DNA of 64,000 nucleotides, taken from contig NC_083523.1 in the NCBI RefSeq assembly GCF_032362555.1, positions 7,911,501-7,975,500 on the forward strand. The letters are read 5' to 3'. The stretch is from Amyelois transitella (taxonomy: Eukaryota; Arthropoda; Insecta; Lepidoptera; Pyralidae). The notes under the pieces were generated by a model that searched no databases, was not told the DNA's origin, and was given only the letters and a program-made list of their open reading frames with translations. Below, piece after piece: positions 18,701-31,700 of the stretch. Made by a program: the position numbers and the translations under genes. How positions within the stretch are numbered: position 1 is the stretch's first letter; each line of letters starts with the position of its first letter.

Positions 18701-21700
18701 GATCTCGAACTCAAATAAGTATTCACACAGTTGTTGTGTATCTCAAAAACTCAATACAATCCTACGCCACCATTTCCAAAAACTTGACGCATTCACCCTC
18801 AGCTATTTGGGCGCATTTGCAGCCAATTTTCCGAGCAATACAACCTGGAATTAAATATGTTCATTTCCTTAGTGACGGGCCGGTTACACAATATCGGAAC
18901 AAAACTATGTTCTTTGTTTTGGCCTCGAGATTATCCAAAGATATTCCAAATCTACAAGGATTTTCGTGGAATTACTCGGAGGCCGGACATGGCAAGGGTG
19001 CACCAGATGGTGTTGGTGCTACTTGCAAGAGGACTGCGGATGCTGTTGTAGCTGCTGGAGGTGATGTCGATACCCTGGAACAATTTGTGGAAGTCATCCA
19101 AGCTAGATGTCCTGGGATTATTTTCCATACAATAAATGACGAAGATATTCAATCAATTACTGATGCCATTGAAAAGACTTCCAAACTAAAAAGTTTTAAT
19201 GGAACATTAAAGGTGCACCAGATCACTGGAATATCTACTTCCCCAGCAGTTTTGACAATGAGAAGTTTAAGCTGTTTTTGCCCTAATACCTGTCAACATT
19301 ATAAAATTGGAACAATTAATTACAACCAGAAAATGAAGCTTCGTGTTCAAGACATTTACACCGAATCTGAAACCTCTTCATCCGAGGATGATAATGCCCT
19401 TGATATGTTTGAAATCGAACCTTCATATGCGACCAAGCCACGAACTGATAGTCCTGTGGAAGAAATGGAAGCGGGACCTTCCCGAGATAACAACGACAAG
19501 TATAATTGTGGAGACTATGTATTAGTTAAGTTGCAGAGTAAACATACTGAATACCGTTATGTTGCGGTCATAAATAAAATTGATGAAGAAGATGGTGAAT
19601 TCACTGTCACGTTTTTAAAACTCTGTGATAAAGAAGGACTGACTTTTAAAGTAGACGAAGAAGATGTTTCTGATATAGCCTTTGAGCAAATTATTAAAAA
19701 GTTGACTAATCCGGACTTGATCCTAAAAGGGAAAAGAATCTTTTATAAATTTAATACACCGGTTAATATTTTTGAACAGTAATGATGATACATGATAATT
19801 ATAGGATTTTCAAGAGCTGATCTCTAAGATAACTCACTTAAATTGAGACTGATTTTACTACTTAGAAGGTGTAAAAATTAAAATAAGCATAAAAGCAACT
19901 GATGTCAAAGACCAGAAATTGAAATTTTAAGACTGATTTAACTACCTGATACTAGTGTATAAGAGAATAAGTCAATTAACAATGATAATTATATGTTGTT
20001 TTGTTTCATTGATCTCAATTTAAAATGCAAAATATTAGTTACTAATTGATAGATGTAAGAAGAAAATGTTGATTATAAACCTATGATTCGAAGAACGTTT
20101 AAAACGTTTGCCAAAAAATATTTAAAGCAAAGTGAAAGACTTAGTTAATTTCTTTGAAGTTTATGAGAAGTTTTTTTAGTTTATGTTTATTTGTTCTTAA
20201 TTGGATGTTCAATTTCTAAAATAAAGTTTATTTGTAATGAAAACTATCTTGCTTTTGTGTAAAAATCATTCCCCTGTCATATGTGTCAGTCCCCTGTCAT
20301 GATTTTTCATTAAATCGTGGATAATTCCTAAAATATAAAAAAAATGAAGTGGTTGTCAATTATATAGTTTAAAGCTTGAATAAATTTAGCTTTCTATGTA
20401 GGAAAAACTATCATTTAGCAAAAAAAAGTATCAGGACAGCTTTGTATGGGCCATTTTCCCATTAGTAGAGAAGTACCCACATAACTCATCAGATCCTGTT
20501 ATTTTAAGTCACAAAAGTTTCTACTCCTTAATATACTTGTTTACCACTACTCAAATCAACAAATTGTTTAAACGCCAGGGCAACACTACAAGACATTTGT
20601 GGCCCTTCAAAAAATTTTTAATCTTATTCAGCCTGTTAAAACTTACATTATTTATTATGAACACGCAAGCAGCTTAAAATTGATGCATGTATATCACCAC
20701 TTGTATTTTTACCCAGTAAATTTTATAAGTGTTAACAATTATATTTGCTGTGTGTTGCAAAAAAAAAAAGAATAGGACCACACCATCTCCTTCCCATGGA
20801 TGTCATAACAGGTGACTTAGGAAAAGGCTTATAAACTTGGGTTTCTTGTTTTAGGTGATAGGCTAGCAACCTGTCACTATTTGAATTTAAATTTATCATT
20901 AAGCCAAACAGCTGAATGTGGCCTATCAGTCTTTTTAAAAATTTTAATGGAGACTGGCTTTTTTAGAGAACAGCTCAGCTGATGTTTGATCAAGTGTAAA
21001 TGATTCATTTCTTTAGCATTATATTTCAATATTTAAATTCAATAGAATTTTGTTGAAGACTGTTGGCTTCATATACCCGGCAATGGAAATAGATGTAGAA
21101 TTTAGTTTTTAAAATATGATGAAGTAGGTACATGATCACAGAGGTCAGATGGTGTTTCTTGATGTAATTTTGGCCATAGTTTTATTTTCATATACTTAAT
21201 ATCATTTATGCCAAATCTAAACTTCATTTTTGTTAACTAAAATAAACCTTAATTTAAGACTATGAATTAAGATGAAGAATTGATGAATGTAGATGAAGCA
21301 TTGATGAATTAAGCTGAAGATTTGATGAATGTAGATGAGGCATTGTTGAATGTGGATTAAGCAATAGAAGTATGTGGGAATTATGGAAAATGAAAAGCAT
21401 CAAGTCTCAATTAAAGAGGCATTTTCATACAATATATTTATGTATTCAGATATTCTCTTACTATCCTGTACCAAATTCACTTTCTAACAATTTTATTTTT
21501 TGTGGTTGCTTGGAAGAGATTACATAATATGATAAAGCCACTTTTTGTACATTATGTTAGTTTAAGTATAAAATAAGTAAGTATTAATGTTATAATTTTT
21601 GTACAATAAAAGGTATTCTATCCTATGTTGCTAATGTTTGCAACATTCCAAAGAGATTTGGTAAATCAAATGAAATATAAAGTGGCAAAATATGAAGTAC

Positions 21701-24700
21701 TATATCAAGTATTTGGTATTCCCTTCTCGCATCTCTCTCCCCTGATACATATAACTTGGGGATTTTCAAGGCAAGAGTCAGTAGGCATTATTTGTGCTTT
21801 GATGCATCACCTAAGACCTCATCTTGCTTACCACCAGGCAGATTGTCAGGTCAAACGAACTTCAATCTATTTATTAAAAAAACTAGGTAGTACATTTACA
21901 TTAAAGTTGTAATTTTTTTTTTCAATATTAATAATGTTGTCTATGGTCCAATAAATACTGATTACTATTATCTGTTACATTGTATCCAGACTCATGACTG
22001 GGAAACCTGATAACAATGAACATTTCCTGTGTTATCTGTTGTTCTGTGTTGTCTGGTGTGTGATGCTCTTCACATGTATCCACCTACTTTTTGGAGTTCT
22101 GTAATCTACAGAAAACTTTTCATTATGCCATGTTCATTAGTCCAACTAATAAAATAAATATTCTAGAGAGCTGGGTATAAATTAAAAAAATAATATTTTA
22201 TTGTACTTAGGCATATTATTAATGTAAACAGGTGTGTTTGTTTGTCTGTCTTCTACATCAAAACCACTGAATCTATGAATTTTCGCAAATATATTTCGCA
22301 TGGAGTATGGTAAAAAGACGAAGGCCCACTGCAGCACTATGAATATTGCCTCTGATAGGTTCAAGTAATATTTTGGGTATTTGTTCTTACTTTTTCCCGA
22401 GTGTCGATGATCTAAAACCTGAACTTTATTAACCCAGTGCATAGCTGCTTAGGTGGCTAAGTGTTGTTTTACATACATACATATATATACATATTCGACC
22501 CTTAACGGGTAGAAAGCCAACGTTCAGCTATTTATATGGCTTAATAATGGAATTGAGATCAACTTTTTTTGAAACGTGATTGCTTTAAACCTTAATGAAA
22601 GTTATAATGGTAAGCAAAATGTAAGATTAGTATGCACAGCCTCTAAACATTTGGGGAAGCTTACTTTACGCCTATAAAGTCGCTACTCAACACAATAGCC
22701 GGTAATGATACCCCCCAACCAATGGTGGAATGACCTCTAGGATTTCATTGACAGATGTCGCTGACACGGTGCGAGTGGGCGGCAATGCGATTGATACAAT
22801 CGATGGGCCAATTTGGTAATTGAGATCCTTTTGACCAAAAGTAAAAATAGCAATAGGTAACTTACATTGACATTAAGTGACATTGATCCAGTGGATATGG
22901 TGGGTAAGCGGACCCCGGGCCCTGAATGGCGGTAGAGAAAAGAAGAAAATGCTGCAGTGCAGTTTGTTACCGCTTCTTCTGCACTGACGCCTTGGAAGCG
23001 GCAGTAAACTTAGTTTTAACCCTTATGTGAGTGACGAGGTACCCGGGTACCTTCAGCATTTTCAAATACAAAGAAAAGTACGTTTTACGCTCTGTAGGTA
23101 GCTGTGGTTTTGTGAGAGCTCTTGACTACTTATAAATTATATATTTTTTAATATTTTGACCCAGTCAACTATTTACAATGTTTTGTGGAAATCAAAACAT
23201 ATTTTATACTCACAATAGAGTGATAAGGTACCCGGGTACCTCTTTAGGGCTTGTATGCCAATGAATGTAGTATTTATAATTTCGTACAAAAATGAAATGA
23301 TAAACATTATTATATTTTATTTCATTTCTATAAAAATTACAAATTCTTTGTTTATGCAGAATTAGCACAGCTTTCGAAGCAGGTGTTACATGTTGGACGA
23401 GTTACTGCATGTTCATCACAAACTGGTTTTCGGCATTTAGTGCAAGCTTTTCGTGTTTTTCTTTACTTGCGTTTGAGTTCTCTGCATATGTAGCAAATGT
23501 TAAAACTTCCGTCGAATGCAACACGTCCTGTAGAATCTCGTCTAGTCTGACTTATAGAAGTTGTAGATCCAGAAGGAATTGAAAGCCTAAGTTCTTGGCC
23601 AACTGAACTGCAGATCTCACATGTAATTTTGTTGTCCCAATGCAATTTTTGATCTTTCTTCTATATTTTTAACACACAGTTGGAGACTCAAATGATTTCA
23701 AAAATTGTCTACGTCTGTCACTCGAGAAAAATTGTGGGTTATGTTTCATGTATATGCTGCCAAAGCTGCAATGTCAATTATATTATAAAAAAAGTGCTAA
23801 AGGCCACCGACTCGTTCTGCGTTTTACGGTATATTCTGCTTACAGCTTATTCATATTGTCCACTCCACTTTTGGTTTTATTATAATATAAAATTATTTCT
23901 GGCTTGGCAGTTACCTCATCACTTTCAGTAACTGGTGACATGTGCATTGATGATAACATTATTACTGCTTTATTCTTTTTAGGTACGTAGGAGCACACAG
24001 TTGCTTCTTTGCTAAAGGCGAAGTTAGAAGAATAAATTATCCTCTCCTTGTGTGCTTGCATATTTGCAGGAAGAAACCGTATATTTATTCTTACCGTTCC
24101 AACTCATGTCATATTCCACGAATTCAAGAAATGAGCCAGTCTAAGAGACTAAAAAAATTATCCATCGTTAGGTACATTCAGTCCTGAATTTTTATATTTA
24201 GCCACAAGATCTAATACAGGGTATTTTCCAACATTTATTTGACGATTGCCATCACTTGATTTTTCCTGTATACTCGTATATTTGTCCATTGAGGGGGTAG
24301 GAATTATTTGCATCACAAGCCCAAAATATTTTTATGCCATAGGTACTTTTCAAGTTTCGATGGCATGTAACGAGTACGCCCACGATATCCATACAGCTGT
24401 TCGTCAAAGGTAATAAATATTATACATTATACATTGACGAGGCTTCGAGCTAAAATAATAGCTAAGCTTAGCTAAATTAAAAAAGACCTTGATTGTTTAC
24501 ATTACATATAAACTGTATGAAGGTACCCGGGTACCTCGTCACTCTGTTAAAGGTGTTTTATTTGTCACTCACATAAGGGTTAAGTAATTTATTTGACGTC
24601 AACCAATGTTGTTAAACCATACGTTTTGACAATTATTAAGCGATATGAAGTATCTATCATATAATAATTAATAAACATTTTTAATTTTGAATTTTTTGAA

Positions 24701-27700
24701 CCGGGAACACGCAAAGATAAGAGAGAGATCCTCTTGCCGCAGTTAAAATAGCACTAACAAATTGTTGATCCGGTGGAATGGTCGGAAGGTGGACCTCGGG
24801 ACCTGAAGCATGGCGATGGAGGGTTCGACCGGGACCACGTAGCGGTCATTCTGTTTCCGAAGAAGTAGAAGTAAATAAATTTATACACACACACGCCCCC
24901 TCCCACCAAATTTCAAATTAAACGCACTGATTGCAATGGTGCCGGGAACCACACGGCAGATATATTAATATGTATGTAAACGTTATTTGAATGTAAATTA
25001 TTATTATAATACCTACCTGTATTACTGTTGCTATATCTAAATTATACATACTGCAACATCATCAATAATCCAATTCATCCATTTGTTCGTTCGTAGTAAA
25101 GTCTGTATGGTTTAAAAAGAACTTATACAAAAGTTTTGGCAAAGTGTGTTTCGTCCTTTGCCAAATGTTACTTGTGTCGTAACTAGCATGTTTCAGAACA
25201 GATTCTACTTAACTTTCATTCTAAATTCAAATTCAAAATTTTCATTCATTATTATGGGATATATCATATATTATTTTATAATTGACATAATATCTACAAC
25301 ATTGGTCGACGTCGAGTAAATTACTTAAAAGTAAATCATTCTTTCCTTAAAATACCTTAGGTTCTAACAATAACATTCAAAAATTTTTAGAAAAACTTCA
25401 TTTCTTTTTCAATTGAGAATATGTGTTCACAAACTTGTTAACTAATATCATTAAGCCATCTAGCTGAACGCGGCCTTTCAGTATTTTAAGACTGTTGGTT
25501 CTGTTTACCCCGCAAGGAATATAGACGTGTTTATATGTATGTTTATTCATTGTAGGAGCTCCTTTCCGCTGTAATGAATTATCCTTAGGTATTTACTCAT
25601 ATTAGTCACGTTTCACGCATAAAAATCAATGAACCACATAACATATCTTTCGTAATCTATTCTTATCTATATACATAGATATTTTAGTTTTACTATGTTT
25701 TTACTAATAAAACTATTTCACAGCTTTTATGAAGAAATAGCAAACGCATGTACTATTGACTTGCTCTTCCCTCCTTGTCTGCCAATTTCATGAAAATGGT
25801 TATCAGTTACAACATACCTACATACATATAATTACGCCTATATCACTTGCGGGGTAGACAGAGCCAACATTCTTGAAAAAACTAATAGGCCACGTTAGCT
25901 GTTTGGCTTACTGATAGATTGAATTGAGATTCAAATACTGACAGGTTGCTAGTCTATCGCCTAAAAGGAGAATGCTAAGTTTCTAAGCCTATCCATTTGT
26001 CGCCTTTTACGACATCCATGGGCATGAGATGTACTGGTCCTATTTTTTCTCTCTCTCTATCTGGTCTCTTTTTTTGGTGCCAGGAACCACACGGCATCAG
26101 TTACAACAACCCTTACAATACCCTTGCTCCGGGTAAAAAATAGATTATCAGTGATTTGGTTGTTTTAACTACACTGGGAAATACATGAAAAATCTATACT
26201 AATATTATTTAGAGCTGAAGAGTTTGTTTGTTTGAACGCGCTAATCTCAAGAACTACTGGTTCGAATTGAAAATTTCTTTTTGCGTTGAATAGACTATTT
26301 ATCGGGGAAGGCTTTTAGGCTATATAACATCACGCTGCAAGTTTTAGGAGCGAAGAAATAATGGAAAATCTAAAAAAAAGCGAGGAAAATTATTCATCCT
26401 TGAGGGCTTCAATGATGCCCAAAAAAACTATTCCACGCGGACGAAGTCGCGGGCACAGCTATTAAGTGATAAAATCATATTTGAACATCGCATATGACGA
26501 TCGCGATAATGATTGTTGTTTATGAGGTCAAGTCTCTGATGCTAGCCTCCAATGACTTTTATTTTGCCACGCAACTAACGCCGCTCTCACACCATCCCAA
26601 GGTCTTATTTTCCAGCGTCCGAAATACCAATGTTGGTTCTTCTATTTGCGGTGTAATAGTATGAAAATAGAAATGTTTGTAGCAAATCAATGTTATTTGG
26701 TATTTGTTTGATAATTGTTTTTTTTTTAATCTGGCATTAAAATCATGGCAATGATAATTAGCGCGGAAGCGCTTTGTAGATACAAATTACTTACCGTTTA
26801 TTTTACCGCCTTAAAAAAAGGTGTTTTCAGTTTAACCTGTATGTACAATGTTTGTTTGCCCGCGTATATCTCGCGTTTCCCTGAATCGATTTTGATGCGA
26901 TTTTTAGGAAAGTGTTTGTTTATTAAGAAAAGTTTTAGAAGTTTGGCTTCGCCCGTAGAACTTAGATGCATTACATACAACACTCGGAGATAATGAACCT
27001 ATTTAACGGTGAAAGGATTTTCATGATCGGTTCAGTATTTCCAAAGAATTGCCCTTACAAACAAACAATCACAGTTAATAACTTTATCTCTTTTAATATT
27101 AGTTAAGATCGAGTACAAGTACCTATCCAAAGAAAGTTCAAGACTTGTTAGGTACTGCAATTCTCGAGTTCTTTGGGGCTGTATTTTGTCTCGTATATTA
27201 TTATATACATACATATACATATAATAATATAGACGAAGGCAGAGCCATCAGCCTTGAAAAGACTGATTGAAGCCTTGAAGAACCTGTCACTATTTGAATC
27301 TCAATTGCTGAACACGCTACGTTCAGCAACTATTTGAATCTCAATTGCTGAACGTAGCCTGTTCAGCAATTGAGATTCAAATAGTGACAGGTTGCTAGCC
27401 CATCGCCTTAAAAAATAATCTCAAGTAAGTAAGCCTATCCCTTAGTCGTCTTTTACGACATCCATGGGAACGAGATGGAGTGGTCCTATTCTTTTTTTGT
27501 ACTGGCGCCAAGAACCACACGGCACTATAGATAGAATATATAGAAGTTCATCGCGAAAAAACAATCGCAAGTTTGTAAGCCTATTTCTTTGTCGCCTTTT
27601 ACACTATTATTATATTATCATAGTCTTAATGGATGAACTGATATTTTCCAGATCTAGTCCACTGCACGAACGAGCCGAATGTATCCATACCGCAGCTGGC

Positions 27701-28735
27701 CAACCTTCTGGTGGAAAGGACTCAGAATACCAACTGGGTGGTGGTTTATAAGGCTCTCATCACCGTTCATCATCTACTAGCCTATGGGAATGAGGTGAGT
27801 GGATCTTGTTTTGGTTTGTTTTTTTTTTTTAATTATGGGTTCAAAATGGCAAGGGTTTTAGTGGGTACGCTGGCATAGTAGATTCCAGGAGTCACACAGT
27901 AATGAACACCTTTTGAATCAAAAGGATTTCCACAGCGTAAACCAAAAAATGTTTACTGCAAAGATCAGACGGCAGTCGCTTCATGTAAAACCCTGGCTTA
28001 CCTTAGCCCCATAGCATGAAACGCGCGATGCAGTTTTTTTTTTCGCGAGGAAATCTATCGCTGTCCCGTTTGACGTCATAATAAAAAGCGAAACAGCGAT
28101 AGTTTTGCGCGCGATAGAAACGGCGACGCGCGTGCTATACTACGGGGGCATAGGTTCTTCGGGTTTTTTGATACTTAGATCATAACTATGAGAAACTCCT
28201 TGTTAACTAGGCGCTGTTATGTGCATGTAATAGGTACAAAAATTGAATTGTTTTTATTTTTTATTATGGGACACTTCATATCACTGAATAATTGTCATAT
28301 ATTTTGATTTGCCAACATTGCTTGACGTCAAATAAATTACTTAAAACTAAGTTTACTGCCGCTTCCAAAGCGTCAGTGCAGAAGAAGCGGTACCAAACTG
28401 CACTGCAGCATTTCTAACGTACCTATGATCAATTGATAAAATTTATAAATTCCGTGGTATGATCAAAATTCATCGTCGTGTCGCAACCAATTGCGTCAAT
28501 AATCGAATCCCGTTGTGGAGGGCATGTCTTCAAATTAACATATTGTGATACTTTTGATGGAAATATACGATGAGGCGAAGGCCTCTGTGGCGCAGCGGTA
28601 ATACGCTTGTCTGTGACATCGGAGGTTCGAATTCCGGTCAGGGCATGATGAGAAACACAATTTTCTCTGTTTGGTCTGGTTTCAAGTTTCGAACTTAGGT
28701 ACATCGAGGCTAACTCAATCTGTGTAATTTGTCCC

Positions 28736-28771
<36 letters not shown>

Positions 28772-31700
28772 CGAAGATAAGATGAAATAAAATGTGTTAT
28801 TTCATTAAATATTAGATAAGTATTGTCTCTTTTTAATTGCAAGACATGTTCACTTTAAAACGCCTTTGTAGTGCCCTTGTCTGTTAAACAGGGTTCGATT
28901 CCCGGCCAGGGCATCTAGTCGACGGCCTTGAAAAAACTGAAATGACACTTTTAGCTATTGCATTGAATTTACTTATCAATATGTAAATTTTTGTGAATGA
29001 AAGATAGCCGATGAATGCAGAATATTATGTAAATGTGAATAACGTGTGGTTCCCGGGACCAATAAAAAAAAGAATAGGACCACTCCATCTCGTTTCCATG
29101 GATGTTGTAAAAGGCGACTAAGGGATAGGCTTATAAACTTGGAATTCTTCTTTTAGGCGACGGGCTAGCAACCTGTCAGTATTTGAATCTCAATTCTATC
29201 ATTAGGCCAAATAGCTCAACGTGGCCTATTAGTCTTTTCAAGACTGTTGGCTCTGTCTACCCCGCAAGGGATATAGACGTGATTTTATGTATGTATGTGA
29301 ATAACAATATAAAAACGCACTCCCAACGGCGTTATCAAATATTAATTTGCCGCATGTACGCAGAGCTATTGCTATTAATTTCCACTTGTTTTGCTACACG
29401 ACTACAATAATATTAGGGTTGCATAAAATCACACAGTTAAGTTCTTAACGACATCCTAAATAAAAGTCTCAGTCTTTCGCTATTAAAAATTCAGCATACA
29501 TAGATACATATGATCACGTCTATATTGTTTCAAATTGAACTCTTCGATGTTTGCCATAGAATACATCTATACATATAATAAATCTGTAGAAAGGTCAATT
29601 CTGTACATTGAAAATATTGAAAAAATAAATAGCAGGGGGTGTTACTGGATCGATACCAAACACAAAAATGTGATTAAAAAAATTTTTGTCTGTCTGTCTG
29701 TATGTTCAGGCATCACGTGAAAACTAACGGTTCGATTTTGATGAAACTTGGTATAATTATACCTTATTATCCTGGGCGTAAAATAGGATACTTTTAATCC
29801 CGAAAAAATACGAAGAAAAAAAAATCTTAATTTTTCAGTTTATCTATAGACGTTGTTCTGTAGAACCGCGAACACACGTTGCGTTACCCGCAGTGGATTT
29901 AGCGCCGTAACCTGTAGCGCCTAAAGTCGGCTTTGGCTTGAACCGTTTGCTGCACAAGCGGGCCGCTACTAATTACTATCAAGCTGAAAATGAGTATAAT
30001 TATTTAAAACACAATCAAAAGCATTATTTCAAAATTCCCCATGATTCCGGTTTAAGGAAAAAAATTTACTCACGGTCAAAGGTAAAAAATGGGTGTATCG
30101 CAATTTTCTTTAAAACGGTAAGTTTTTCAAATCGGAAAATTACCTCAGACATAAATTGAAGATCATAAAGTTATCTATAAAAAAGGTATCAATAATTTTT
30201 TTCAACAAAGCTACCGTTTCTGTGATATAACGATGCAAAAAGTTGCAAGCGTCATAATATGCATCCGTTTCCTTGCCACCTCTGAGGTAGTGTACTATTA
30301 GCGCGTTTTTTTTTACATTTTTATTATTAAACTTGAAAAAGTCTGAAATAGGTTAGAATAAACACGTGTTTTCACTACGCAGTGGCACTCAAGACTAACT
30401 TTCGTATTTATTATTTAAAAAAAAAATAGAATAACCCTAAGTGAAGAAAATCATCTTAGGACAATAATAGAGGTTACAATTATCAAATTCAATGCAATAA
30501 TCAAATTAAAACTAAAGCTACTTATAAAAAGAAAGAAAAAAGATGACTACAAACTAAAATTTAATTTATAAATTGTACAGTCCTTGCATAGCATCAACAT
30601 GCGGGAATGTGCCCAGAAGGCTGGCAGCATTGCCAATTCGAATGGCAATGCTGATTCTCTGAGCCAGATAATTTCCAGCCCTCCGGTCAAGATATACCTC
30701 AATTAGCTTTTTCGACAAATGTCGGAAAAGCTGATGGGCAGATAGGCCCCCCGGTCCCAGAGTTTCTACCCCAAAAGGTTCAAAAGTATAGATATTACCG
30801 ATAACTACATACATACATACATAAAATCACGCCTCTTTCCCGGAGGGGTAGGCAGAGACTACCTCTTTCCACTTGCCACGATCCCTGCATACTTCCTTTG
30901 CTTCATCTACATTCATAACTCTCTTCATGCAAGCTCGGCGGTTTCAGGTACTTTTGACCTGACCCTTTACCAGAACGTCCTTAATTTGATCAAGATATGT
31001 TCGTCTAGGTCTTCCCACCCCGACCTTTCCCTCCACACTCTCCATGTATATCTGCTTAGTCAACCTGTTTTCATTCATCCTCTCCACATGACCGAACCAT
31101 CTCAACATACCCTTTTCTATTCCTGTAACTACATCTTCTTTCACATCACAACAGTCCCTTATCACACTGTTCCTTATCCGGTCACTCAATTTCACACCCA
31201 ACATACTCCTTAACGCTCTCATTTCCACTGCATTTATTCTGCTTTCGTGCTTCTTTTGCCATACCCAATTTTCACTCCCATACATTAATGTCGGGACCAA
31301 CACGCCCCTGTGCACAGCCAGTCGAGCCTTTTTGGATAGTTTCTGACTGCTCATAAAGGCATGCAAAGCTCCATTCACCATGTTCCCCGCGTTCACTCTC
31401 CTTTCAATATCACTATCACACTTGCCATCTGATGTAAACTTTGATCCCGATAACTACATATTTGCGCCTTTTGAGGTTTTTTGCCTCATTTGAAGCAAAA
31501 CGGCCTTAGATTTAGTAACCTGAAGATGAGTCGGCGCAAGTGTGGCGACACAAGTAGCATCCCACACCAAAGGCCGCCCCAATCTCCAGGGTACCAAAGT
31601 CATACCATCCGGTCTCTTGGCATCATCCCGAGCCAGACCGTTTGGTTCTAGGAGGATTATATCATTTAGGGCGGCATGGCGCCCTAAACGGCCGGCACTC

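Larger units (their letters stand above)
16352..20478 (+). mobile_element. 4.1-kb DNA transposon with intact candidate transposase
   Basis: It is bounded by imperfect inverted repeats: GGGTGATTCTCCACTATC at the left; the right end reversed reads GGGTACTTCTCTACTAAT, both followed by GGGAAAAT (21 of 26 bases match). Perfect 4-bp flanks ACAT lie at 16348-16351 and 20479-20482. Inside, a 10-base box CAGTCCCCTG and its complement recur about eight times in the non-coding ends. One 867-codon gene fills the middle, with a probable 5' UTR intron. It lies in lap intron 1 in the same orientation. The 4-bp duplication is compatible with Sola-type transposons among others, but I cannot assign a superfamily. 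It looks structurally complete and may be autonomous. Confidence 0.85.
22890..24640 (+). repeat. Dispersed repeat interrupted by piggyBac
   Basis: The left part ends GGCAGTAAACTTAGTTTTAA at 23019 and the right part resumes GTAATTTATTTGACGTCAA at 24584. The unbroken reverse copy at 28290-28415 joins these two pieces across one TTAA. A fragment of the same end lies at 25297-25340. No coding capacity is seen. Confidence 0.75.
15780..27651 (+). other. lap intron 1 (11.9 kb), filled with transposons
   Basis: It holds a 4.1-kb DNA transposon (16352-20478), SINE-B copies, a minisatellite (21263-21365), a piggyBac relic (23020-24579) in a dispersed repeat, and a Helitron-like element (26193-26462). 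Stretches 15780-16350, 21366-22490 and 26463-27220 show no gene. Around 26745-26990 is a short open frame in what looks like repeat sequence, with no domain. Confidence 0.7.

Noticed and set aside
23038..23051. GGTACCCGGGTACC as a cloning-site artefact
   Set aside because: It occurs three times in positions that make sense as piggyBac end motifs, so it belongs to the element.
28580..28650. tRNA gene candidate
   Set aside because: Same reason: it is the head of a SINE-A copy that ends in a TA tail.
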